NCBI GenBank assembly: GCA_045801465.1
Contig: JBJMSU010000135.1
Location: forward strand, 1 to 57,825
Direction: 5' to 3'
Length of the DNA: 57,825 nt
DNA from: DATFWC01 sp045801465
GTDB taxonomy: Bacteria; Pseudomonadota; Alphaproteobacteria; Rhizobiales; Xanthobacteraceae
Shown: positions 36,484 through 44,424 of the stretch, in pieces
Layout: each line of letters begins with the position of its first letter
How positions within the stretch are numbered: position 1 is the stretch's first letter
Program-made: the position numbers and the translations under genes
The notes under the pieces: generated by a model
What the model was told of the DNA's origin: nothing
The model's database searches: none
Seen by the model: the letters and a program-made list of their open reading frames with translations, nothing else

Positions 36484-37977
36484 ATGCCCGGCGCCGTCAA
36501 GATTGCCTTTGCGCCTTTCGCAGCGCCCGCCAAGGGAGTTCTCGTTGTGTTCACGGACGAGCAACTGCGTCTGGGAGAGGCGAGCCGGGCGGCACTCGGC
36601 CGCGCCGGCGACCTCCTCGCCCGCGCCGGCAAGGCCGAGCGATTCGCCGGCAAGATGGGCTCGAGCCTCGACTTCGTGGCACCGGCGGACCTGAAGGCCG
36701 CGCGCCTGATTTTCATCGGCACTGGAAAGGATGAGCCGAAATCGAGCGATTTCATTAAGTTGGGTGGAATTGCCATGGGAAAAATCCCGCCTTCCGCGAG
36801 CGAGGCAACGATTCTCGCCGACCTTCCCGGCGGCGCCATGAGCCCGGAACAGGTGTCTGAGATTGCACTCGGAGCAACGCTGCGCGCCTATAGCTTCGAC
36901 CGCTACAAGACCAAGCGCAAAGAAGGCGAGGAGGAGCCCGCCAAGGCAAAGGTCACGATCGGGGTTGCCGACGCGGCGGCGGCACGGCGGGCCTGGCAGC
37001 GCCGGAACGCAACCGCCGAGGGGGTGACACTGGCGCGCGACCTCGTCAACGAGCCGCCGAATGTCCTCTATCCGGAGGAATTTGCTCGCCGTGCCAGCGC
37101 GCTCAAGAAGACCGGCGTCGCCGTCGAGGTGCTGGACGTCAAGGCCATGCGCAGGCTGGGGATGAACGCGCTGCTGGGAGTGGGCCGGGGCTCGGCACGG
37201 CAAAGCCGGCTCGTGGTGATGCGCTGGAACGGGGGCAAGCGCGGTCAGCCGCCCCTGGCGTTCATCGGCAAGGGCGTGACCTTCGACACCGGCGGCATCT
37301 CGATCAAGCCCGCCGCCGGCATGGAGGACATGAAGGGCGACATGGCCGGGGCTGCCTGCGTCGTGGGGCTCATGCATGCGCTGGCGGCACGCAAGGCCAA
37401 GGTCAACGCGATCGGCGCCATCGGCCTTGTGGAAAACATGCCGAGCGGCGAGGCGCAGCGTCCGGGCGACATCGTCACGTCGATGTCGGGGCAGACGATC
37501 GAGATCATCAATACCGATGCCGAAGGCCGCCTCGTGCTCGCCGACGTGCTGCACTACGTCAACACGCGCTTCAAGCCGAAATTGATGATCAATCTGGCGA
37601 CCTTGACGGGCGCGATCCTGGTGGCGCTCGGCAACGAGCATGCCGGCATGTTTTCCAACGACGAGACGCTGGCGGAACGACTGACGAAAGCCGGGCAGGA
37701 GACGGCCGAGAAGGTCTGGCGCATGCCGCTCGCGCCCGAATACGACAAGCTCATCGACTCCAAGTTCGCCGACGTGAAGAATACCGGCGGGCGTAATGCC
37801 GGCTCGATCACGGCGGCGCAGTTCCTCCAGCGTTTCGTCGACAAGACCCCATGGGCCCACCTCGACATCGCCGGCACCGGCATGGGCTCGCCGCAGTCGG
37901 ACGTGAACCGGAGCTGGGGCTCGGGCTGGGGCGTGCGGCTGTTGGACCGACTGGTCGCGGAGAACTACGAAAATTGA
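36484..37977 (+). CDS. pepA: Leucyl aminopeptidase (M17)
   Basis: Hexameric di-metal aminopeptidase. Metal ligands and catalytic residues lie in GKGVTFDTGGISIKPAAGM, MKGDMAGAA and NTDAEGRLVLADVL. 497 residues from ATG 36484 (MPGAVKIAFAPF); ATG 36454 in frame upstream is possible but its residues are less family-like. Followed closely by a composite repeat and holC, the usual pepA-holC order. Confidence 0.95.
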   Translation: MPGAVKIAFAPFAAPAKGVLVVFTDEQLRLGEASRAALGRAGDLLARAGKAERFAGKMGSSLDFVAPADLKAARLIFIGTGKDEPKSSDFIKLGGIAMGKIPPSASEATILADLPGGAMSPEQVSEIALGATLRAYSFDRYKTKRKEGEEEPAKAKVTIGVADAAAARRAWQRRNATAEGVTLARDLVNEPPNVLYPEEFARRASALKKTGVAVEVLDVKAMRRLGMNALLGVGRGSARQSRLVVMRWNGGKRGQPPLAFIGKGVTFDTGGISIKPAAGMEDMKGDMAGAACVVGLMHALAARKAKVNAIGAIGLVENMPSGEAQRPGDIVTSMSGQTIEIINTDAEGRLVLADVLHYVNTRFKPKLMINLATLTGAILVALGNEHAGMFSNDETLAERLTKAGQETAEKVWRMPLAPEYDKLIDSKFADVKNTGGRNAGSITAAQFLQRFVDKTPWAHLDIAGTGMGSPQSDVNRSWGSGWGVRLLDRLVAENYEN

Positions 37978-37990
37978 GGATTCTGGAGCG

Positions 37991-38086
37991 GGGATGACTT
38001 TCTTGGAATCGTCATCCCACTCCAGCTTATTGCTGGAGCATGATCTTTTCCGAAAACCGGTGTCCACTTTTCGGGATCATGCTCTA
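37991..38086. repeat. Composite hairpin repeat between pepA and holC
   Basis: GGGATGACTTTCTTGGAATCGTCATCCC (perfect outer arms GGGATGAC/GTCATCCC) followed by GGAGCATGATCTTTTCCGAAAACCGG ... CACTTTTCGGGATCATGCTC. Fills nearly the whole gap between the two genes, ending 12 bp before the holC ATG. Confidence 0.8.
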
Positions 38087-38097
38087 ATCGGCCTCGC

Positions 38098-38550
38098 ATG
38101 ACCGAGATCCTGTTTTACCACCTGCAGGGCCAGCCGCTCGACCGTGTGTTGCCGAACCTGCTCGAACGATCGCTCGAGCGTGGATGGCGCATCGTCGTGC
38201 AGGCAGCATCCGACGAGCGGGTCGAGGCCTTGGATGCTCATCTCTGGACGTATCGGGACGACGGCTTCCTGCCGCACGGCACCGATCGCGACGGCGAGAC
38301 GCACGCGCAGCCCGTGCTCATCACCGTGCACGATCGCAATCCCAACGCCGCTCAGGTCCGCTTTCTCATCGACGGCGCCCCCCTGCCGGCCGACGCCGCC
38401 GCCTACCAGCGGATCGTCGTTCTGTTCGATGGCGAGGATTCCGACGCGGTGGCGCAGGCGCGCGAATGCTGGAGCGCCGCCAAAGCGGCGGGCTTCGACG
38501 TCACTTACTGGCAGCCCGACGAGCAGGGCCGCTGGCAGCGCAAGAACTGA
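38098..38550 (+). CDS. holC: DNA polymerase III chi subunit
   Basis: 150 residues. Chi links the clamp loader to SSB. EILFYHLQGQPLDRVLPNLLERSLERGWR and ALDAHLWTYRDDGFLPHG are typical of HolC, and the C-terminal FDVTYWQPDEQGRWQRK is conserved. Genome position after pepA agrees. Confidence 0.94.
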   Translation: MTEILFYHLQGQPLDRVLPNLLERSLERGWRIVVQAASDERVEALDAHLWTYRDDGFLPHGTDRDGETHAQPVLITVHDRNPNAAQVRFLIDGAPLPADAAAYQRIVVLFDGEDSDAVAQARECWSAAKAAGFDVTYWQPDEQGRWQRKN

Positions 38551-38732
38551 GTTTCTTCGCGAGCTCGTGATCTGGATCACGGCGCGGGCGGCGAAATCGG
38601 ACAACGGTAGGTCCGGTGCACGGCGCTGCTTATGGCGGTTTACGCGGTGCCGAACGCCCAGCGGGCGGTTCCTGAGGGAATTGACCCGCATCTTCAGCAT
38701 CGCGGCGCCGACTTGGCGGCTGCGCGCGCTTG

Positions 38733-39224
38733 TCAGCTCCGCGACGAACTTGCTGATTTCTTCGGCGCTTTCTTTTTCGTCGGCCGCTCCGGTTCGGCCG
38801 GCTCCGCGCCGCGTTCGATGCGCACCAGACGCCCGCCGACGAAGCGATAGATGCCGGCCCGTTCGCCGCCATAAGTCATCACGGTCGTGCGCTCGCCGCG
38901 CCGGTCCGCCGAGATGTCGATGTTCTGCGGCGGTCCTGCGCGCTGCACCACGTCGCATTCGCTCATTTGCAGGGCAATGCCGGTTCCACTGAACTCGCTT
39001 TCGCCGCTTGCCGGTCCGCAACTGCCGTCCGGACCGACCAGCGTCGGGGGTCCAAGCCTGCGAACAGGGGCAGAGGGCAGCGTCTTGAGTTCGAACTTGG
39101 GCGCCTGCGGGACAAGATCGTCCGTGGTGGGGACGCGAATGGCCGAACATGCGGCAAGAAGGCCGGTAAGCACGGCCGCCAAGGCCGCGACACGGCGCAC
39201 GTGCGCTGACGTGATGGCTGACAC
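38733..39224 (-). CDS. Predicted lipoprotein, Rhizobiales-type
   Basis: 163 residues. Signal VRRVAALAAVLTGLLAACS with lipobox LAAC, then a domain with SECDVVQRAGPPQNIDI and RTTVMTYGGERAGIYRF, resembling the SmpA/BamE-type beta hairpin fold in which such short periplasmic modules occur, and a Lys/Ser-rich tail (TKKKAPKKSASSSRS). No function can be assigned. Faces holC convergently. Confidence 0.7.
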   Translation of the reverse strand: MSAITSAHVRRVAALAAVLTGLLAACSAIRVPTTDDLVPQAPKFELKTLPSAPVRRLGPPTLVGPDGSCGPASGESEFSGTGIALQMSECDVVQRAGPPQNIDISADRRGERTTVMTYGGERAGIYRFVGGRLVRIERGAEPAEPERPTKKKAPKKSASSSRS

Positions 39225-39265
39225 GAAAATCGGCTCCGTCCAATGGTCCCGTTCGCATCCAGATC

Positions 39266-39387
39266 GGGACGACGTTTCGTCGAATCGCCGTCCCGCTCTA
39301 GCTTATTCCGGGAGCATGATCTTTTCCGAAAAACGGTGTCCAACCCGGATCAAGTCCGGGCCAGGCTTTTTCGCGATCATGCTCGAG
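39266..39387. repeat. Composite hairpin repeat with inserted segment
   Basis: GGGACGACGTTTCGTCGAATCGCCGTCCCGC followed by GGGAGCATGATCTTTTCCGAAAAACGG and GCGATCATGCTCGAG. Between the arms lies an extra AACCCGGATCAAGTCCGGG-type hairpin (about 39342-39360) not present at 37991-38086, so the copy carries a nested insertion. Confidence 0.75.
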
Positions 39388-39468
39388 CGCAGGAATTTGC
39401 GCTACCATTGCGGCGTCATCAACCCATAGGACAAGATCGAGCGCTTGTCTCGATCGAGGAGGCTCGCC

Positions 39469-40284
39469 ATGTGCGTTCCCGGATGCGAACAGGCGGTGCA
39501 CCGTGCGCTCAGCCGGCGCGGATTCCTGCACGGAACCGGTGCGGCGGTATTTGCCGCGAGCGCAAGCTCTCTTGCCCAGGCGCAGGCACCCGCAAGCTTC
39601 CGCGCGGTGGTGGATTTGACCCATACGATGTCGCCGGATTTCCCCACGTTCTTCGGTGTGCCCGGCATCGAGATGCAGAAGCAGTTCGACATAAAGAAGG
39701 ACGGCTTCAACCTGTATTGGTGGCGCCTCATCGAGCACGCCGGCACGCATCTCGACGCGCCGATCCATTTTTCCGAGAACGGCGCGACCGCCGATCGCCT
39801 CGACGCGGCAAACCTGGTGGTGCCGCTTGCCGTCATCGACGTCGCCGACAAGGCGGCGCGGGATTCCGACTACCTGCTCTCGGCCAAGGACGTCGCCGAT
39901 TGGGAAGCCAAGAACGGGCGGCTTCCCGATGGTTGCTGTGTCGCCATGCATTCCGGCTGGGCGCAGCACGTCGCCGACGCGGCGAAATATGCCGGCAAGG
40001 ATACGGCCGGCACGTTCCATTTTCCCGGCGTCGCCCCCGCGGTCGCCGAGTGGCTGATGCGAGAGCGGCGCGTCGCCGGCCTGGCGGTCGATACGCTGTC
40101 GCTCGATCACGGACCCTCGAAGGATTTCAAGACGCACACCCTGTGGCTGCCGTCCGGCCGATGGGGTCTCGAGAACGTCGCCAATCTCGACCGAGTTCCG
40201 GCGGCCGGCGCGAGGCTGGTCGTCGGTCTCGCCAAGGTGAAAGATGCAACCGGAGGCCCGGCGCGGCTGATTGCATTGGTGTGA
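39469..40284 (+). CDS. Tat-exported cyclase-family metal-dependent hydrolase
   Basis: 271 residues. The twin-arginine signal SRRGFLHGTGAAVFAASASSLAQA directs folded export. The mature part has HAGTHLDAPIHF, the metal-binding motif of the cyclase/kynurenine-formamidase-like family (PF04199), and VDLTHTMSPDFPTF at its start. Likely an amidohydrolase on small cyclic amides or esters; substrate unknown. ATG 39469 follows GAGGAGG; the longer frame to 39445 is not needed. Confidence 0.88.
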   Translation: MCVPGCEQAVHRALSRRGFLHGTGAAVFAASASSLAQAQAPASFRAVVDLTHTMSPDFPTFFGVPGIEMQKQFDIKKDGFNLYWWRLIEHAGTHLDAPIHFSENGATADRLDAANLVVPLAVIDVADKAARDSDYLLSAKDVADWEAKNGRLPDGCCVAMHSGWAQHVADAAKYAGKDTAGTFHFPGVAPAVAEWLMRERRVAGLAVDTLSLDHGPSKDFKTHTLWLPSGRWGLENVANLDRVPAAGARLVVGLAKVKDATGGPARLIALV

Positions 40285-40359
40285 GGTCAAAGTCGCGCTC
40301 GTCTGCTATCGTGATGGCATGCAGCGGGGTGTGGCCGTCATCAGCCGGGGGAGGGAGTT

Positions 40360-41052
40360 ATGAAAAAGTATGTCGCCGAATTCATCGGAACCTTGTCACT
40401 GGTCCTGATCGGGTGCGGAGCCATCGCCATCGGCGGCTTCGGCACTGCGTTTCCGGTCGGCATTCTGCCGATCGCGCTGGCGTTCGGACTCGCCGTCACG
40501 GCCATGGCGTACGGGATCGGACACATTTCGGGCGCCCATCTCAATCCCGCCGTGACGGTTGCCATGTGGGTCGCCGGCCGGATCAGGAACGAGGACGTCA
40601 TCGGCTATGTCGTTGCCCAGTGCATCGGCGCCATCGCCGGCGCCGGCATCCTGCTCATCGTGCTCAAAGGCAAGCTGGCCGGCTACGACGTCGCAACGGC
40701 CGGCCTTGGCCAGAACGGTTGGGGCGAAGGTTATCTCGGCGGCTATGGCACCGCGGCGGCGATCCTGACGGAATTCGTCGCGACGCTCCTGTTCACGATC
40801 GTGATCCTCGGATCCACCAGCGGAAAGGGCGCCACGCCATTTCCCGGACTGGTCATCGGGCTGACACTCGTGGCGCTGCACTTTCCGTTCATCAATGTCA
40901 CCGGCCTGTCGGTCAATCCGGCGCGCAGCCTCGGCCCGGCGGTGTTCGTCGGCGGCAAGGCTCTGGCCGAGCTCTGGCTGTTCCTGGTGGTGCCGACCGT
41001 CGCAGGCGCGCTATCTGGCTGGCTGTTCCGGGCGAACGTGCTCGAAGAGTGA
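40360..41052 (+). CDS. aqpZ: Aquaporin (MIP family)
   Basis: 230 residues with six membrane helices and both NPA boxes, GAHLNPAVTV and GLSVNPARSLGPAV, the Arg after the second box being the selectivity-filter residue. The aromatic/small residues fit a water channel (AqpZ type) more than a glycerol facilitator, but this is inference. GGGGGAGGGAGTT precedes the ATG. It is 96 bp upstream of the RiPP precursor; whether it is functionally linked is unknown. Confidence 0.93.
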   Translation: MKKYVAEFIGTLSLVLIGCGAIAIGGFGTAFPVGILPIALAFGLAVTAMAYGIGHISGAHLNPAVTVAMWVAGRIRNEDVIGYVVAQCIGAIAGAGILLIVLKGKLAGYDVATAGLGQNGWGEGYLGGYGTAAAILTEFVATLLFTIVILGSTSGKGATPFPGLVIGLTLVALHFPFINVTGLSVNPARSLGPAVFVGGKALAELWLFLVVPTVAGALSGWLFRANVLEE

Positions 41053-41075
41053 GCGGCTGGATGCCTGCATCGGCC

Positions 41076-41105
41076 TTGCATACTGCCCTGGGCGAGGCGT
41101 ACAGT
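41076..41105 (+). promoter_or_regulatory. Possible sigma70-type promoter of the RiPP precursor
   Basis: TTGCAT (41076-41081) and TACAGT (41100-41105) are 18 bp apart in the gap after aqpZ, giving a leader of about 40 nt before ATG 41149. Match to consensus is only fair; a readthrough transcript from aqpZ is also possible. Confidence 0.3.
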
Positions 41106-41148
41106 TCCCCTGGTCGAGGATTTGTCAGTAAGTATCGGAGGGCTCTAC

Positions 41149-41640
41149 ATGGCACGCGCGAAGCAAGCTTCGAAGCAAAAGCGTCGGAACAGTGCCTTGC
41201 CGGCATGGGGGGCCGCCGGGATGTCCTTGGCGATGGCGGGCGGTGCATCGGCGGCAGTTGCGCCGACAGCGAATACGCCGTCGCAACACGCTGGATCGCC
41301 TCCCGCATTCTTTCTCGGTGAGGAGGAAATCTCCGACGTCAGCTTGGCGACGTTCTATGTCTTCGACAGGGAAAGCGCCAACCTCGGCGAACGCCTGCAG
41401 CTTGCTGCCAGAGGCTGTGGCGGTTGCCGAGGCGGCGGAGGCTGTGCCGCTCGAGGCTGTGCCGCACGCGGCTGTGCCGCCGCACGCGGCTGCGCCGCAC
41501 GCGGCTGCGCCGTGGGCGTTAGAGGCTGCAGAGGCTGCAGAGGCTGTGGCGTAGGCTTTAGAGGCTGCGGAGGGTGCGGCTGCGGCTGCGTCGGGTCCTG
41601 CTGGCTATGGACTGCGGCCGGCTGGGTCGCCGTTTGCTGA
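41149..41640 (+). CDS. Cys-rich TOMM (azole-type RiPP) precursor peptide
   Basis: 163 residues, ATG 41149 with GGAGGG seven bases upstream. Residues 1-40 are basic then hydrophobic (KQKRRNSALPAWGAAGMSLAMA then GGASAA), resembling a Sec signal. Residues ~57-76 (GEEEISDVSLATFYVFDRES) form a likely recognition segment. From ~88 the core is Gly/Arg/Ala/Cys repeats (ARGC, AARGC, RGCRGC) with 16 Cys; the leader has none. Cys next to small residues are favoured substrates of azole cyclodehydratases. A fused cyclodehydratase and SagB dehydrogenase follow, 412 bp downstream. Biological role unknown; a toxin or signalling peptide is a guess. Confidence 0.85.
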   Translation: MARAKQASKQKRRNSALPAWGAAGMSLAMAGGASAAVAPTANTPSQHAGSPPAFFLGEEEISDVSLATFYVFDRESANLGERLQLAARGCGGCRGGGGCAARGCAARGCAAARGCAARGCAVGVRGCRGCRGCGVGFRGCGGCGCGCVGSCWLWTAAGWVAVC

Positions 41641-41854
41641 CGGGAAGAATGAGGTCCGGCGCTGTTTGGTCGGCGCTTGCCGCCTCTGTCGGACCTCGAG
41701 TCCTTCCCAATTCCGTCGACAGACACAGGGTCGACGTGGTCGGATTTTGATCAGGCTTGACCCGGCTACCGGCGGCTTGTCCGCAGCGTTGCCGACGTGG
41801 ATGCGCGGATCGGGCGTGCGCATGGCGGCAGCGGGGCGCTAGCAGATCCTGATT

Positions 41855-41932
41855 CTAGTGCCGCTTTCGATTTGAAATTCCTATCAGATCGCCGCAAACT
41901 CGTGTAGGAACTTCAAATTCTAAGCCGCACGA
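41855..41932. repeat. CTAG-bounded palindrome A
   Basis: MITE-like unit of 78 bp: CTAGTGCCGCTTTCGATTTG at the left, complement-matching arm near 41905-41929 (TAGGAACTTCAAATTC then GCCGCAC). Arms are about 26 nt with several mismatches; the centre contains GCCGCAAACTCG, shared with palindromes D and E. Confidence 0.8.
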
Positions 41933-41948
41933 GAAGATGTCGATATTC

Positions 41949-42025
41949 CTAGTGCTCCTTGCGATTCCGAAGTTCGCACTCGAGTGTGCGGCGAACTGAT
42001 GCGAACTTCGGAATCGGAGCACTAG
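41949..42025. repeat. CTAG-bounded palindrome B
   Basis: 77 bp with near-perfect arms: CTAGTGCTCC pairs with GGAGCACTAG, and CGATTCCGAAGTTCGCA pairs with TGCGAACTTCGGAATCG. Both ends are CTAG. It ends 28 bp before the GTG of the cyclodehydratase gene. Confidence 0.9.
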
Positions 42026-42052
42026 TGGCCAACCTCATCGAGAAACGCTAGA

Positions 42053-44410
42053 GTGGGAAAGGCTGGGGCGCGACCCAGCCCAGGAATTGTAGCGACGGGA
42101 GTACGCTTTGCACCGGCGATCCGGCGTTGTGGCAAAGGTGCGCGCACTGACCTCATGACAGGCGATCACGGGACCAGCCGCAAGCAGCATAACAGCAAAG
42201 ACGTTCCGCAGTTCGCGCCCAATTTCACCGTCTACGTGATGCCGCCCGACGTGGTGTGCCTCTATTCCGAGGACCGCAAGTTCCTGCTTCACGGCGAGCT
42301 CTATTGTGCGCTGGCGTCCGCAATCGGAGAAGGCGGAAAGAGCTTTCGCGATCTCGTTCGCGAGCTGGAGCCGCATTTTCCATCCGACAAAATCCACGAA
42401 GCGTTGCAGCGGCTCCTCGACCGTCGCTACCTGCTCCCGGCATCGCGCTGTTTCGACGGCCCGGTGGCCGCCTACTGGGCGAGCCTCGGTCTATCGCCGG
42501 AGAGCGCCGAGACGAATCTCCGGAAATGCCGGGTCCGCATTCAATCGATCGACGTGGAGGGTGCGGCGGAGCTCGGCGTCGCCCTGAGCGGGCTGGGCGT
42601 TCGCGTCGTCAAGCGCTCCCCCGACCTGACGGTTACGCTGGTGAGCGATTATCTCGAAGGACGACTGGCCGAATTGAACCGTGAGCATTTGTCGGACCAA
42701 AGCCCGTGGCTGCTCGTCCAACCATCCGGCATTTTTCCCCTGGTGGGGCCATTGCTTCGGCCCGGCGAGAGCGCCTGCTGGACGTGTCTCGCCGATCGCA
42801 TGAAACGCAACCGAGAGATCAGGGCACATCTCGACCGAGGACAGGCCCGTTGCGTCGCCGTTTCGCCCCTCGCCCGGCGCACGATGGGCCAGAGCGGCGT
42901 CCAGCTTGCAGCCGTCGAGATCGCGAAGGCGATCGCCGCCGACTTTCGCACGGAATTGCGCGACCACATCATCAGCCTCGACCTGCTGGGCTCGACCATC
43001 GTGAAGCATTACGTGGCGGCCCGCCCGCAATGCCCGAGCTGCGGTCGCAAGAAGCTGCGCGATCCACGCCGTGCGCCCGTGCCGCTCGAGCTTGGCGCCG
43101 GCGGCAAACTGGTCATGACGAGCGGCGGGTACCGGACCGTCTCGCCGGGGGCGACGGTTGCGCGTTTCCGCAAGCACGTGAGCCCGCTCACAGGCGTGGT
43201 CTCGCGTCTCGAACGGATCGAGGCCGACTTGCCTTTGAACACCAACTACTATGCGGCGCACAATTTTTCGGCGCCCGCCAAGACGGTCAATGAGCTGCGG
43301 GCAGGACTAAGCGGCGGGAGTTTCGGCAAGGGCAGCACTGCCGAGCAGGGCGAAGCCAGCGCGCTCATGGAGGCGATCGAGCGTTATTCCGGTATTTTTC
43401 AGGGCGACGAAATCAGAGCAGCACGACGGTTCAGCGACTTCCCGTCAGGCGATGCCATTCTTCCGAATGACGTCCTGCTGTTCAGCGACGCTCAATACCG
43501 CCGAGGCCAGGCGCCGACCCCCGATTTCGATGCGCAGATGCCGGCCCCATTCGATCGATCCAGCAAGATAGAATGGTCGCCGGTCTGGTCGCTGCGCGAC
43601 AAACGCTTCAAATATCTTCCGACGAGCCTCTTGTATTTTTTCCACACGGGCCCCGGCCAGATCGACGCGGACTCCAACGGCTGCGCGGCCGGCAACACGC
43701 TCGAAGAAGCAATCGTCCAAGGCTTCCTCGAGCTGGTGGAGCGGGATGCCTACGCAATCTGGTGGTACAATCGATTGCAGCGGCCGGAAGTAGACCTCGG
43801 CCGGTTCGACGATTCCTACGTCCGTGATCTGCAAAGCCAGCTTGCCGAATCCGGACGCCGGCTGTGGGTGCTCGACGTCACCAGCGACCTCGGGATTCCG
43901 ACCTTCGTGGCGATATTGCACTGGATGCACGACTCGCAGGAAAACATCGAGTTCGGATCGGGCGCGCACTTCGATGCACGAATCGCCTTGCTGCGCGCAC
44001 TGACCGAGCTGAACCAGTTCCTGTCCATCGGTCTCATGGGAGGCGGGACCGGAGACAAATCGAGCCTTGACGGCATCACTCCGTTGCGCCTGCGCGATCA
44101 TCCCTTTTTGACGCCAAGCGACAGTCCAGCGGTCCAACCGGACTTCGGCTCGAAGTTCGGCCGTCTCGATGCGCACGAGCAGGTGAGCGCCTGCGTGCGT
44201 CTCGCCAAACGAGAGGGGCTCGACTTCCTCGTCCTCGATCAGACGCGCGCCGACATCGAAGTTCCGGTGGTCCGAGTGATCGTTCCGGGAATGCGGCATT
44301 TCTATCGCCGCTTCGCGCCCGGGCGGCTTTACGATGTTCCGGTAAAGCTCGGGTTGCGAGACCGGCCGCTGTCGGAAGACGAGCTCAATCCAATTCACCC
44401 CCATACCTGA
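42053..44410 (+). CDS. Fused TOMM cyclodehydratase (leader-binding, ThiF-like, YcaO)
   Basis: Predicted to install azoline heterocycles on the precursor by ATP-dependent cyclodehydration of Cys/Ser/Thr. 785 residues. About 52-130: winged-helix leader-binding module (RRE-like; VPQFAPNFTVYVMPPDVV to LLDRRYLLPA). About 150-340: a ThiF/E1-like part with a four-Cys zinc site, CWTC (242-245) and CPSC (327-330). About 365-785: YcaO domain with ATP-binding SALMEAIERYSG (436-447) and GFLELVERDA (557-566). The C-terminus ends NPIHPHT, not the usual Pro-rich PxPxP. Start is GTG 42053 or, without a better ribosome site, ATG 42155. The SagB gene follows 14 bp later. Confidence 0.9.
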   Translation: MGKAGARPSPGIVATGVRFAPAIRRCGKGARTDLMTGDHGTSRKQHNSKDVPQFAPNFTVYVMPPDVVCLYSEDRKFLLHGELYCALASAIGEGGKSFRDLVRELEPHFPSDKIHEALQRLLDRRYLLPASRCFDGPVAAYWASLGLSPESAETNLRKCRVRIQSIDVEGAAELGVALSGLGVRVVKRSPDLTVTLVSDYLEGRLAELNREHLSDQSPWLLVQPSGIFPLVGPLLRPGESACWTCLADRMKRNREIRAHLDRGQARCVAVSPLARRTMGQSGVQLAAVEIAKAIAADFRTELRDHIISLDLLGSTIVKHYVAARPQCPSCGRKKLRDPRRAPVPLELGAGGKLVMTSGGYRTVSPGATVARFRKHVSPLTGVVSRLERIEADLPLNTNYYAAHNFSAPAKTVNELRAGLSGGSFGKGSTAEQGEASALMEAIERYSGIFQGDEIRAARRFSDFPSGDAILPNDVLLFSDAQYRRGQAPTPDFDAQMPAPFDRSSKIEWSPVWSLRDKRFKYLPTSLLYFFHTGPGQIDADSNGCAAGNTLEEAIVQGFLELVERDAYAIWWYNRLQRPEVDLGRFDDSYVRDLQSQLAESGRRLWVLDVTSDLGIPTFVAILHWMHDSQENIEFGSGAHFDARIALLRALTELNQFLSIGLMGGGTGDKSSLDGITPLRLRDHPFLTPSDSPAVQPDFGSKFGRLDAHEQVSACVRLAKREGLDFLVLDQTRADIEVPVVRVIVPGMRHFYRRFAPGRLYDVPVKLGLRDRPLSEDELNPIHPHT

Positions 44411-44424
44411 GGTTCGCCCCCGGC

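Larger units (their letters stand above)
41641..42052. other. 412-bp gap between RiPP precursor and synthetase genes
   Basis: No gene found. It carries two CTAG-bounded palindromes (41855-41932 and 41949-42025, listed separately) in its right half. The left half (41641-41850) is ordinary GC-rich DNA; a near-inverted pair AGGTCCG/CGGACCT (about 41652 and 41690) may form a weak terminator for the precursor. No promoter for the next gene was identified. Confidence 0.5.

Noticed and set aside
39243..41321. 692-residue plus-strand frame across cyclase, aquaporin and precursor genes
   Set aside because: Out-of-frame reading through three well-supported genes; Arg-rich composition typical of shadows.
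41149..41640. Cys-rich precursor as a metallothionein or keratin-like protein
   Set aside because: The gene lies directly upstream of YcaO and SagB enzymes and has a leader with a distinct recognition-like segment; metallothioneins lack that context. Metal binding is not excluded.
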